A stretch of 64,000 nt of DNA from Eutrigla gurnardus (taxonomy: Eukaryota > Chordata > Actinopteri > Perciformes > Triglidae): NCBI GenBank assembly GCA_963514095.1, contig OY741282.1, positions 24,260,327 to 24,324,326 on the forward strand, written 5' to 3'. Position 1 is the stretch's first letter. Each line of letters begins with the position of its first letter. Below are positions 46,241-60,022 of the stretch, in pieces. The translations under genes were made by a program, and so were the position numbers. The notes under the pieces are model-generated. The model ran no database searches, was not told where the DNA came from, and saw only the letters and a list, made by a program, of their open reading frames with translations.

Positions 46241-49200
46241 GCCTTCTTCACATAGCAGCCTCTTGAGACGAATGCAATTTAAACAGCATTTTAAAACTAT
46301 TATATCAATCTACTGAATTTAAATTGTAGAAAAATTATAGACATAGGATTTTTTTCTCATAATATTATCTTCTACATAACCCAGTAACACTAAAACTTTT
46401 CCTCTGGAAGGTGGATTTTCTGCACTTTCCTCAAATGACGTACTGCATTTTCATTTGTGTACACATATATGCATGTGGAGATGCTTTGGTCACTTAAAGT
46501 GGTCATATGTGTTGTTCAAATGTTAATTGAAGATAATTATTATTAATCTAGCTAAGCTATTTTTATACACATAATCCATTGGAACATTTTACTGTTTCTG
46601 ATGAAACCAGGCACATCCGTACATGTGTGACAGCACTTTTCAATCCTACTGACTTACTGTCTTCTTACTTGTTTTCGTTTTTTTTTTTATTGTATCCGCT
46701 CTTATTATTTACACCGTATCACTGATGGAACCCAATTCCATTCCCCTGCATTCAGTATTGTGGATTGAGTGAATGACAATAGATTCCACTTTGAACCTTC
46801 CTCATATTGCGTCTCATCTTCGGGCGTAATGACCAGAGCAGCCTCTTGGGGACATTAGCAGGCCGTCTGATCATGTGTCTGTGTGCCTGTGTGGGTTATT
46901 TGCTGCGAGTTGAAGTGTTTGGAAGGTGAAACTCTTCAGCGACACGAACGCACATTAAACAGCGGCACCAATTTCCACCCAAGCTGTCCAATGATTGCCA
47001 TCAAGGGTCCAAACAGCTCCATTCGTTTATTAAGACATTGTCAAGCCATGTTTTGTTTCTTGGTGGGGGGGTGGGGGGTTGATCAGAGATGGACTCTTCA
47101 CTGCTGCTGACGTCTCCATGACGGACAATTACCTCAAACAACTCCATTCACATCTCGCTTGTCTTTTTTATCCATCTTTACTTCTTCCACTGTTTTCCTC
47201 CCTCCTTTATTTCCAATACACTGTAAAAGCGTTGCTGTGAATTTTATTTACTGGCAGCTGGATACCAGACAAAAAAAGCAACTTGGCGGATACAATCTTC
47301 AAATGTATCAATAAGGAAAATAATTTGTTACAGTCCTATGTTAGAGAACTGGCAAATCCATACTCCCACTGAACTGCCTGACACTCAGAGATGAATACTA
47401 AATATCAATGTCTAGCAAATCAGTGAATCTCCCAAAATGTCAGGAGGGGCTTTTAGATGGAGATATTTAGCTGTGAGCGTGTTTGTGTGGCGGCAGAGCG
47501 GTGGCACCCTGACGGCTGGTATGAGCGCAGGACGCTGACTGACAATGAATGTGGACAGTTGAGCGACTGCGGGGAAGCCCCAGACCAGGGTCGTCGTCTG
47601 ATGACCTTGTGCTGTCTGCCGTGGAAAGCTGATCTGACAGCACGCGGCTCGAGGCGGCAGACGCACATGTGGGGAGTGCAGATGGCTGCCAGGACGCAGA
47701 CTGGCTGACGGACAGACTTGGTGTCAGAAGGACCGGAAGGCGTCGGGCCGCTGCAAACGACGCTTTCACGTCAATTAAACAATTAGTGTTCTCTTTGAAT
47801 CGGCAGTCCGGTGAGCAGTCGAGAGACGGCGACGTATTAGTCAAGTCCCTGCAGTCGGTCAGATTTGAGATGGCCAGGAGTGAGATATTGAACTCCGGAG
47901 GGGTTAACCATGACTGTGCCTGCAGATGGCTTTAGACCTGCAGATATGTATCTGTTAGCCTTGTGCTGTGTTATTGGGCTCAACATTAACAGACACTTTG
48001 CTCATGAGCTGTCTGAGCTCCAGCAATGGCTTTGATTTCCTGATAGCAATGTAACAAATGTATCACAGAGTTTATCATTTCCTTCCATGAACACCTTCTC
48101 CATCTATGAAATGCACTTGAAGTATTGACAATTAAAACTCAGCTTGCTGGGGTTGATGCTATTTTAAGGTGGAATTTACAGGGAAATGTCACGTCACCCT
48201 GACCCCCTCTCATATATGACAATTACCCCAATTACCCCAATGAAGCACACTGAATTGAGTCTTCTTTCATGGAAAATACTGTATATGCCAGATTATGCAG
48301 GCAACTCAAAACATAGGTTTTTTTTTTCCAAAAGCTGTAGGTATCACCTTTGTTTTCAAGCAAACAGTAAAAACCTGTTGAACCAACAAAGCTCCCTATA
48401 ACATCCATAACAGCAGTAATAGATGAGAATGGGATGCCAGATGAATAAGGCCACAAATTGTGCTAGAAGAGTAATATATTCAATGAAAACAAAAGATCCA
48501 TTGTTTGTGCCGTTGGATTGCATCTAATTTTATCATTAAATGGTAGAAATTATTTGGAAGCATCATTAAATGTATTAAATATTCATCAGATGGAAGCAGG
48601 GCTGTAGCCCCCTCCATTAAGAAATATTTCCCTGGACACCAAATGTGCATTCTAGTTATTAATTTAACCTTTCAGTTACATTTTCTGTATATTTTTGTGA
48701 TGCTCAAACAATTCTCCACACTCCCACTGTGACAAAAAACAGTTGATTATAAAGCATATTATTATCTTATGACAAGAAAACTAAAGACCAAACATTTGTT
48801 GCTACAGACACATAAATCTTACACACTAGAAAATAACTGTTCCTGTAAAGTGACACGTTTTTCTTATACATCGCTGTTTTCTCTATAAGAAAGATGGACG
48901 TATCTTTTTTGTTCACTCCCAACCAGAAAAAAGAAACTAACTGCTGCTGCTGCTACTGCACTCTCTCTCTCCTCCTGTCCACTCTTACCTTGCAACCTTG
49001 CACGGCAGCTGGATTCTCACGGTGTCACCAGGTGACACCATAATTGCGGGATCACATATCACAAGAAAATCTCAGCAAGCCAGTGACTGGATTGTTTGTT
49101 CAAAGCATCAACGGAGGCTCCCGAAGAGCTATAGATGCTGCAATAGCATCAGTTCTGTCAGAATTGGAGAGTGAAGAGAACGGACACTGAATGCTTTCTT

Positions 49201-51836
49201 CAATAGAGAAGATGTTTTATGCTCTTTTCCTGACTGATTTTTGTAAATGGTGTCTACATTCACCCATTCACACACTGATAATGTAACTCATTCTCACGCC
49301 GATGGCACGGCCTCTGAATGGAGCAGAATAGACAACTGTATTCAATGTGGATGGATGACGTCTTGTTCAATATCAGATCCTCTTAATAAGCCCCTTAATG
49401 TGCCGTACCAATGGGTCACTTCCATATACCTCCATATTTTGTGATTCTCTTAAACAGCCTCCACACTGTCAGACTTTCGAATGTGATTGTAGTGAGCAGT
49501 GTGTAGGGAACAGTGTTGTATTTACCAGTGTAGGCTAATAGTGGATGGCCAGTCAAAGAGCACTTAACAGCTCCCATGGTCGTCTTTAATCATAGACGAA
49601 GAAAGACAAAAGTCCAATCACTGAACTCCTACTTCAGCCACATGAAGAGCTCACAGATGGACTGATCATCATTAAGTGGACGACTCTCTCAACTGCTGTC
49701 TTTAAAACACTCACAATCAGGTTTAAAGCGTCATCTCCATCCTCATCATCAGCCTTCTCTTCGTCGTTGTCGTCACATCATCATCACACAGAAGATTAAT
49801 CCCAAACAATAATAATACAAGGATTTATTGCGCTTCGTCCTCAACCTTGAAAGTAGCCAGTTCCAGGTGGAGTGACCTTTAAGGTAGACTAGCTGTTGCA
49901 ATTTTAGTGAAAAACCACTCCTCCCAGTGTTCATTGTTTCCTTGGAGAATAAAATGCTAATTAATTTAAATAAAAGGAACAATAATCAACACACTAGCCA
50001 GAGTCACAGAACAAAACACAGGAACAAAATCACAGAGCCACAGCTGCTTTTTGACTACAAAGCTCAAGGTCCAGTTAAAATTTGACTACAGGATGTTGTC
50101 TGGGACCCTGAAAACAATGGCATTGTACTTCTGACTTCTTTGAAAAAAAAATTTGTTTTGCTATTAATGATGATTTGGTATTATGATTTAAACACAACAG
50201 GTTCCTTTTCATCCATGAAAACTATACAGCTGCTTGTTGTTTAAAATATGGGGGGAAATGACTGTTAATGCAGGAAAACAAAACGTTCATCCCCTGTCCT
50301 TACAACCTCCGAATACCTGAATTTAAAAGGATATTAAGATTATATATATTAAATAAATTAACTGAAGGCACCAGCATGAAGACACTCTATTATTGCCTTT
50401 GTGTTTTTAAGAAGAGTAGATCCTGAATCCATTTCTAGAAGGTTGTCTGGGCGGATCACCTCCCTCCCCGAACTACAATTGGGCTTCTGATAACAGATCT
50501 TTTAATATTACTCTCCTCTCCAATATCGGAGGAGTGTGAGGAAGCCAGGCAGGGATATTGAGTGAGAGCTAAGAGTTTCTCCCTTTCGGCTTGGCCAGCC
50601 ATCAAAACTTATTAGACAGATAAATGAGAGCTGGTCTTGCGTCGGAGCGGGCCTCTTTCTGCGCCCGCGTGTCATTTATATGTCCCCTGAATGCCGGCTC
50701 AATCAGATAGCAGCCAGCCTTTCACTGCAGCCACCATCTCTCTGCATCTGTTGACCTGCACTGGCACAGCCGGACTAATGTGGGCTGGCTCGTTGGCACT
50801 AAAAAACAGACGTTTCCCTTTCACTTTTCAATGCTTTGTTTGTTCATATTTTTCCTCCAGATAACACTCCTATCTGAGGGTCAGATCTGTATATGTGGCT
50901 CTACTACTCTCCAGACACTATTTGCTACTTTGTTTTGTGCCTCAACATTTGTCCTACCACTCCAGCTGATATGTGATGGATTTTGTATCCTCCATGATGT
51001 GCAATAATATTAGCAGGGATTACAGCCTGTTTGAGAGACAGAGAATAATAAATATCTTTTTTGTTTACCTCATTCCTGAGTTTGTGCTGAAATGAAGCCC
51101 TTAAAAAAAAAAAAAGACATCCGTGACCAGTTTCCTGTATCCCTGGCAATAGGAAGTTCTCTCCAATCACATCTCTGTATACTGTGTCAGGGAAGTGCAC
51201 TGTTTCCTGCTGTTTTCACTGGCTTCCTCCCACTGGTGTTTTGCACTTGGTCCTGGAAATCAACACAGCTTTTAACCAGCGCTCTTGTCGTGTTCAGTTT
51301 TTTTACTACACCGCCATCGGATTTGAATGAGGTAGGTTGCAAATTCTTAGTAGCACTTCCAGACAAACATTGAGTTAGTTGCCGTTTCAAGGCAGGTTTT
51401 CTTTACAAGTAGCATATTTCTTCTTGTCTTTCTTATATTTTTCCACTAATGATACGCAGTTAATTTGGTCAATTTTGGTCATGAGCTGAATCTGACTCTC
51501 ATAGCATCGTTTTCAGCCACGGCAGGCAGCTTAGGAAAAAAGCTCTTAAAACCCACTGCCTGCACCAAACTCCAAACAAAAATGTCTGTTTTTAACACTG
51601 GGTAATATAAGCAAAATCCTGGGAATAAAGATGGGAAATTACGACATTTTTCTTTATCTGAAGTTAGAAGCTTCATTTGGAAACACGCAGTGATTGAGAG
51701 CCTTTTATTTTACAGAGCATCTGACACTTAAAGCCAGCAGGAGACACCTGCCTCACACTTCTCAGAGTGTGTTCAACATGTGGAAGTAATTTACACCAAA
51801 CAACACTCTTCCCTGCTGGATCCAAACCTGGCAGCG

Positions 51837-53135
51837 ATGCAGGTTGGTCCTCAGGTGACCAGCAGCACGTCTCTCCAGATCCCGCCCCAGCCTGAGACTG
51901 CTGGACTCAGGAACCTGGTGCAGGCCATCGTCAATCCTAAGCGAGGCATGGAGGAACCCCTCCAGACACCGCAGCCCGCCAGGACCTGCAGCTCACCTTC
52001 TGGGAAATCATGCTGGAGTTTGGATGCCAGGGTGGCCGTGCTTCTGGTGACTCTGGCTGGAGCTGTAATCCTGCTGCTGCTGTACAAACTCTTACAGCTG
52101 AGACACAGGTGTGTACATGTCCCAGAGCAATACGTGATATAACGAACCAATATCCCATGAGATCAAACCCCTTTCTCATCAATCAAACAACTTTGTTGTG
52201 ATCTAATTGCTATAAACAGATAAAGATTTTGCCGAAGTAATGACGATTGGTAAATAGTCAAAAGTCATATGTTGTTAAATCTGTCCACAAGACGATACGC
52301 AAATAACTTTTAAAATGCTTGTTTTGGCAATGTCTGTCCGATCGGCAATGCTGACACTGTTGCTGCTCCATAAACACAGAAAATAACGTACATATGGCAG
52401 CAACCTTGTTGTTTGTACCACAGACAGTCGGTCACACCAGCCGCAAATTTGAGCCAGATCGCGTCTTTGCATTGACTTCACGTGTAATTTGGTCGCACTT
52501 ATAATTTGCGTTGCGTTTGGTGTGAACACCAAATTTGAACTTAGCTTCAGCCTCTCGTATGACTTCTGGTTGCAAAAAACCAAGATGGTGACAATCAAAA
52601 ACCAAGATACAGTCTATTGTTTGAGTCAAGGAAAACCAACTTGCTGCTGGCTTGTGTCACCTTGCTTTGTGTTGTGTCCTGCAGGCTAAGGGTGGCCAGG
52701 GCAAGGCACGCACTAGAGTACTACAGCTTCTACCACACAGCAACCTACACGCTCAAACACTCTGCTTCCTGTCAGGAGCTGCCAGCCAAGAACGGGACGG
52801 TCCCCGAAGCTACACCACCTGTCCAAACTGTCACCCCGGTGACACCCACCGTCATCACCCCGCTTCCTCCCCCGCCACTGCCTTCTCCACCCCCACTGCC
52901 ACTCCCCCCACCTCCTGTCCTGCCTCCACCACTGCTCCACACTCCCACACCTCCTGTCCTGGCCTGTCCTCTAGCCCTGCCTGCAATCCACACCACCCCG
53001 CCCAGCCCTCACCTGTCGTGGGGCGCCTGCTCGGATGCAGACGTGTACTCCCGGATCGGTGCTTTCAGGCCCTCCAGGCTCTCCAGCCTGTCCAACCATT
53101 CGAAAGTCATTCTTTTTGAACACTCGTCTCTCTGA
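51837..53135 (+). CDS. Predicted single-pass membrane protein with proline-rich tail, two exons
   Basis: Exon 1 is 51837-52108 and ends CACAG before GTGTGT. Exon 2 starts at 52685 after TGTGTCCTGCAG. The phase-2 join forms an Arg codon and reads QLRHRLRVARARHALEYYSF, smooth across the junction. The stop is at 53133-53135 and the length is about 240 residues. Residues 1-63 are polar with Cys at 51 and 59 and no signal peptide. Residues 65-83 (VAVLLVTLAGAVILLLLY) form one membrane helix followed by basic residues, so the C-terminal half is probably cytosolic. That half has a Tyr-rich segment (YYSFYHTATYTL), a long Pro/Leu/Thr-rich tract and a Ser-rich end. An upstream acceptor TTTTATTTTACAG near 51715 suggests a 5' non-coding exon. 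A frame continues upstream of the chosen ATG (GTG at 51780) but has no better ATG. I do not recognise the family. Confidence 0.75.
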
Positions 53136-56100
53136 CTGGAGATGTCAAAATGGGGGAAGACAGCAGTGACCAAAAACACTTCTGACGGACCCATAATCAC
53201 CCAGGAATATTCAAGTTTTGATGACTGTATCCTTTACATACGCAGTATGCTGCGTACTATCCTCCCTTCCCCTGCCAGCCTTTGGAGAGTGGGGTTGTTT
53301 CTTAATCCAGACTTGTGATGGTCCAGCACTGTGTGAGGGTCCCACTGTGGGTCTTTCTCTCCCAAAATAACTTTTACAACCTCACATCTATTGTGAACCT
53401 CGTTTTGGAGGTAAATGAGAAAGTTAAACTTGAAGAAAGGTTGATTTTGAATGCACTGTCTCATCATCATGTCTGGTTTGTCTTTTGGTATTGAAAACTT
53501 TACAGACACTGTCAACATTAAGACATTGGGGGAACAATGAAGCTTATTAAGGCATCAGGTTTGGATGACTATGTAGACACATTTCTGCCTTTGAGATTTT
53601 CAAATTTAGAATTAGCATTTTGGTTAAAGAGTTTATTGTAAAGCAGTAAAAAGCGAAATCATCATCAGACAGTCAAGATTACATTTCAGTCAATGCATTT
53701 CACCTCTTACTCTCCACACGGACTGTTCACCTGCATTCAAAGCTGCTCAAACACGATTGGTCAACACTACTCTGAATATGGTGGTTCATATGGCACCTGG
53801 GGCTTTAACGTCTTGTGTGTAAAGACTACGAGGATGAAGTGAATAGATACTAATCTTCATCATTGTTTGTTTAAGTTTGGATCAAAGATCAAGTAACCTC
53901 CACCGTGTAACCTTCAAATTAGAGTACACAAGGTTCTCTAGAGAACTTGAACCACAATACAGTTCTTGCTGGGAAGTATGTTAATTAGCTAACAACGTTT
54001 TTAACATCTTAATTTGATGAATACAATGATCAGTTGTCGTCTCATTATTTTGAAGGAATAGTTTGGATTCTGGAGGAGATTTAAATGAGAAGAGATTAGA
54101 TGTGAAGGCAGTTGCCAGGCAACCAACGGGGGACTCCAGGAAGTTACTGGTCATGGTCAAACAACAGCTCGGTGCATAACCACATGTAAATTGGCAAATA
54201 ACAGTTTTATACTTTGGTTGTTGTTGCCAGAGAGTTGACAGAGAGAGGCAACCTGTTGCAGGATTGTATGAGAGTTCAATCTTCTCATGTAATTCTCCAC
54301 CAGGAAGCAAATTTACCAAAACAAGACTAAACTGCTGAAGAGAAACCCTGAAAGGGCTCTTGAAAGCGACAATCATATCTAATTACAAAGTAAGAGTAAG
54401 TGATGGAAAATGAATGATGAATTACTGAATATATGATTATTACACAAGGCACTGTGAGAGAAACCTGATATAAAGTTATTATGGTGTGAACTAAAAAACA
54501 AAAGTTAACTGAACTTTCTGACCAAATACATTAACTGTGAGAGAGTGTGGTCTGTTTTATTCCCTAATTTATTATTTAATGATGAACATTTTTATTCCTA
54601 AAATACAACATCTTCCTTTTGACAGTGTACTTGTTGAGAGCTGTTGTTTCCCCAAATGGGAGGCATTTCCTTGGCCAGTTTTCCATGGTGTGGTCCCTCC
54701 CTGTTTCACACCATTGTCTTTGCTTCCTCTGAGTCTCTCTCTTTGTAGCTCTTACTTTGCATTTCCCTCACTTACACTCCTATATTATGACTCTGAAGAT
54801 GCCTTTTTATTCAAACACATGTCACAATTTCAGACACAAGTTTCAAATTGTCCATCTGTCTCTTTAACACATTCAACATCATAGTATAGCGACGCTGTAA
54901 TTAGTTCAGCAACATCTGAATGAATTGTTCCTGCGTGACCAGACTAAGATATTTTCAGATGAGCATAGATGGATCGTTGTCCGCGGTAGCCCTGTCAACC
55001 CGCAGGTAACATCCGTCTGTTGTTGAGCATCCACCTGGGCCCGAACCAGCTTTTAAGATATATTTTCCTTTCAATATTTAACAATGTTTTCCCGACAGGC
55101 CTCTCATTTATAATTCATCGGTAGTTTGTAAATTCATGAGGGAAGCCGTTTGAGTTGATGCTTGTTTGTTGCTGCTGAAAACCCGAGACCTTGTGTGCCT
55201 TGCCTCCTTTGTCTTTTATCTAAGACTTTTATCTAAGTGTGGCCGCCGTCTCCATACTAAAAGCCAGTTAATTCAATCTGTGCATGTACCGCAGCGTTGT
55301 CTCTTAATTGGTTGTAAGCTGAGCAGGAAAGACATTTGTAACAATATACCGCTGCTGCAATTAAATAAATGAATGGTAGGTCATGCGAGGATGATTATGA
55401 ATTCTGTTCTGGATCTGATTTATATTAATTCAAGGTTTTCATCTCAAAATGTTATTTATGCATTTTAGAATGTGAAATGCTTCACACAGCAGTAAAAAGG
55501 CCGCTGTCATCGTATCGGTTATTGCGTGCAAATTTAATCTTTTATTTCATATTGATTTTTTTCTCTTTAAGAATAGGTTGGGATGTCAATTTTCTGTTTT
55601 TTGGGCACATTTAAGGCAGTAGCTCATATCCTACAGCCGTCTTGTCAAGCTGTGATGAAATAGTGCACTAGAAGTGCAAAGTTACATCAAATTGAAGTGC
55701 TCAATCCAAGAACCTCTAAGCTGTACTTGAATAGATCAACTGAACTTAGTTACATTCCACCACTGCTAGAACGAGAGGAACTTCATAGATTTGGCCTCTT
55801 CATTTTCCTCTCAATGCGCACCAGAATGATGTATTCAACCTTAAAATGTACAAAATGATCATCACCCACCAGTCTCACAAAATCCTGCGCATGGTTGACA
55901 GTCTGCTGGCTCATAGATCTGTCCCTGACTCCCTGTAAATGACTCTTTATCCCAGAAGCCCTTGACTCAAATTGCACATTCCTGCTAATTGCATCCGCTT
56001 CTCATGTCCGCGGCGACAGTGAGAGGAAATGGTCATCTTTCCAGTTGCCCTCAGTGTCGTCACCTCTGCATGCTGAACCAAGTCCTTAACTTGTAAAACA

Positions 56101-59100
56101 GGGGAGGCAAGTGTGGTGAGGTGGAGACTAATCATCTTCTGATGACTTCAATTAAAAACAGAATGTAGGTTGTTTAATCATTTTGTCTATTCAGGAGAAG
56201 AGCTTCCTTTCAAACTATATACAATGTTCATGTTAAATGTCAATAAATGTTGAGATGCACAACCAGATATTGTCTTATTTTCTCATAATAATAATAATAA
56301 AAATAGTACTTTTTATAAATGCATAAACCCACTAATTAATCTCTCTCCTGACGCATTATAAGATAAAACGATTTTAAGAATCCAGACCTAAATGTAATGA
56401 CGTCACTATATTCACATAATCCTCACAACAAGGCAAGGCAGATCTCAGATATGGGTGGAATCATGCAGTCAAAATCTTTGAATTTTGAACAACAAAAATA
56501 GACGTCCAACATCAGAATGTCACATAGTGTCTTTCCCGACAGATTCAAGAGATAGATGGAAAATGTCCCGACTCCATCCATCATTAATAACTTTCAGTGA
56601 GGACATCTGGAAATTGCTCTGCCACGCGACACACCTCGCCCCTGTTTTTACAAATGATCCTGCTTTCAGCGTTTTAAAATGAGTGGTGGGAGTTTAACAT
56701 TACAAATCTAGACCATAATGAATGAACAAATCGACTGTGGGATGGATGGTCACTGTATTCATTTGTCTGCATTAGATACATAGTCCAACAAGATGACAAC
56801 TTTTAAGCCCCACTAGAGTCCCCTAGAGGCTGCAATATTCATTACACCCATGATTAATGGGTACTATATGTTGGATATGAAAAACATACTGATGATTTAA
56901 CTGCTCTATAGGCGTGTTCGGCAAATTCATGAGATGATTATTTATAAAATCAGTGGTAAGGGACGCGTGGACACTCATTTGCCCAAGACGGTGCAAATTG
57001 ACACATTAACACAATAAAAAAAATGTTTCATCAGCTAAAATATTGGTTCTGCTCTCAATGCTTTATAACTCCAATTCATTAATATACAAAAGAGCGAAGA
57101 TGGAGGAAAATAACGCTAATTGGAGTTATGCAATATAAAAAAGTAAAACAATAAAACACCGTTGTAATGATGAATTCGGCATAAATTGCATGTGTTTTAT
57201 GCCTTTTCATTTGCAACTCCCTTTTGACTCTCAATCAGACCAACTGATGAAGTTGTTTGGAACTTTTATCTTCTTGTGCTTAAATCACCTTGAGAAGAGG
57301 AAGAACACCTGCAGAAGGTAAAAAACACCAAGACAATAAACAATGAGCCTCTGCTTGATGCATCACTGACACCTGCAAAGGTTAGGTAGGGTTTAGGAGC
57401 CACAAAAGGGAACATGATTTAAGATTTGGACTGGAAAGAGGAGGGAAAGCAGCTTCTGAATTAACAAAAAACATTGAACAATAAACAAAAATCAAAATAA
57501 TGAAGCCAGTGAACCATACTTGCCTTACTTCACCACAGTTGAAATGAAGGACCCCAAACCGCCCCTTGGTGAAGTTAATTTAATAAAGATGCAAACGCGA
57601 CCAGTCGTGGCTTCTTTATTTTTGGAAGAACCCTGCGAAGCATCACACAGCAGAGCCTTCACTGACTTGTTTGTAGCTCCAGGACTAGACTAGCAACCAC
57701 GTCATATACCATCCCATCAATACAACAAGTTACACTTTCAAAACCACATCAATTACATCAAGTTTGCAGAGTTACTTAAAGATATGAATTGTGTTTTAGA
57801 GGAGCAAAGTATTAATCATTTTTGATCATTTTTTATTAGAGCCTTTATTCTCTCTATGTATTGAATTATTTTTTGTCGTTCCCCCTATAATGATAAAATA
57901 CATATAATTACTATTTTAAATGTTAATATTGTTAGGAGAATCATCTGCCACTCCACTCTGCTTTTTTTTCTTTAAGCTTGTTAACAACAACAGTTCTAAG
58001 AAGAATACAAAAAAAAAAGACACGGCGGGTTGATCCCTGTGAGGCTGTGGAAGCCCGTAACATAATTCCTCTGACAGCAGAATGCCATCGGCGCCTCTGC
58101 GAGGGGAAAATGACTGAACAGTTCAAGAGTGTATGGATGAAATGGAATCCACACTCTTCACCTCCTCCAGTACGCAGGCTGATTCACAGCTAAGGGCACT
58201 CGGCAGCCGTCTCGGAGGAAACCTGGGCAACACCTCCAAGTGTTTTCCCTGTTATTTAGTGGTGTAAACAACTGCATTCTCAATACAGTTAAACAGCAAT
58301 TAATTAACAAAAACAGATGAGCAGCCTGTATCATTCAGCAATATGTCAGTTTTCCCGCATTGAGTCAGTCTACTGGTGTGAGTCGACCTACATTCTGATC
58401 ACATTCACGGTTAATGAACGACTCACAGATGAAGAACAGACTGAGACTGTCTTCAGAAAAATAAATACGCCAATACGTCTCAGTCTCATTACAACAGATC
58501 GCAGTGGATCTACGAGACTCGAAACATTCGTCACATGCATTTTGGAACCGAAGTCAAGTCAAGTGGGCCAGATTTGACACTTTGTCGGTCCAGACGGGCT
58601 TTAGAAGTTTAAGAATCGTGCTAATTTCAGGTGACTTCATGGAATTTGAAAGGTTTAACGCACTTAATGTTTGTCCTTAAGCTGTTGCTCTCTGTTGTTT
58701 TGAGAAATTATGTTTTGAAATGTCACTTGTCAAAAGAACAAATGTAACTGACAAATACTTTTGTCTGGAGGGAATAAAACTTCAGACAGCATAAAAATTA
58801 TGTTGTGGGGGAGAAATGCATCAATATGGAATTTGATGTTTTTAGTTTTAGTTTTTGTCTCAGTGTGACAGTTAATAATAATATGGCACCATACTGCAGG
58901 GGAATAAGCATTGTTTGACTAATAAACACAATCTGGAAGTCTGAAAATGATCTTTGTAACTGATTTCTCTGTGATGTTGGAGAATTTACAGACGGTGTGA
59001 GCAGACAGGCTCAGTGCAATGCTCACTTCTTACACTGAAGTCACATATTTAATCCGCACGAAAAAAAAGGTGATTTATCACGACAATGGGAAAACTGAGG

Positions 59101-59824
59101 AACAAGTGAAAGCTGTCATCCTGTCAGTGAACCTATAAGATGTTATCACAAAATGGTTCACATCATTCATTGGTATCGCTTAAACACTTCATTTGAGAGC
59201 ACAGTATATTAAACTATGCACACATTTTTTTCTGTGACACCTTTAACCTTTTTACAATGAAGGTTGCTAAAACCCTGTATGTCCCAGAATAAAAGCATGA
59301 AGATATCAGCCTTATTATTTAACCTGTGACCTTTTAGCAGGACAGCACTCAAAGTGTCGTTCAAAGCCACAGAATGTTATTTTAAGTGGACATCCCAATG
59401 TGCCCAATGGTGCCAAATATGTAATTTTTCCATTTGTGGCCAAAATTATAACATGGAGTCTGTGGTTTTAATATTTCATTGAGAAATAGAAGATATGTAA
59501 CAGGATAACAGTCATTATAATATTATATAATAAATATAATATAATTATATTTTATTATAATACGGTAATGCGTAGTAAAGGGAAAAACCAACTTTAAAAA
59601 AATGATGTCACTCTTTTTGAGGAGGGTTGCCGGACAAAGAGCTAGTGTACAGCAGTCACTGTGTAACACTGTAAGCCAAGTAAAAGAATAAAAACCACAC
59701 CTGCTTATTGTCTGCGGTCGCTGCCAGCTGTTGGCCCCTCACACGCACCTCTGTATTGCTGCGTCGCAGCCGGCCTTTGATCAGGTAATTGCCCCTTCGG
59801 CCCCCGGAGTTGCAGCCACCATAC

Positions 59825-59838
59825 GTCGCTATGGCGAC
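59825..59838. promoter_or_regulatory. X-box-like palindrome (RFX-type), tentative
   Basis: GTCGCTATGGCGAC is a near-palindrome of two half sites around AT, close to the RFX X-box pattern (GTNRCC AT GGYAAC). It sits in a locally GC-rich segment, which may be a regulatory element or unannotated promoter. Confidence 0.3.
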
Positions 59839-60001
59839 CACCTCTCGAGCATCCATCTGTATGCCCCCTTCACCGCCTTTTTAAGATAGACTTATATGCT
59901 ATGAGGCTGTGATTGATGGAGGGAAAGTGCAAAGGCAACCACAAAAAGCACCCGACCACTTCAACAGCAACCTTTTGAAGATTGCTCGTGTCTGTTGACT
60001 T

Positions 60002-60022
60002 TCTGTCTGTCTGTCTGTCTGT
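60002..60022. repeat. CTGT tetranucleotide microsatellite
   Basis: Five consecutive CTGT units. Confidence 0.85.

Larger units (their letters stand above)
44346..51700. other. Gene-poor stretch
   Basis: It holds a GT microsatellite (44752-44811), two neighbouring hairpins (46126-46155 and 46206-46240), and a GC-rich segment at about 47450-47935 with frames open on both strands but no recognised product. A stretch at about 50600-50760 looks compositionally like conserved non-coding DNA. No gene is called. Confidence 0.55.

Noticed and set aside
52652..53119. 155-codon alternative plus frame over exon 2 of the membrane-protein gene
   Set aside because: The other frame joins exon 1 in phase with a good acceptor; this one arises from the C-rich proline codons.
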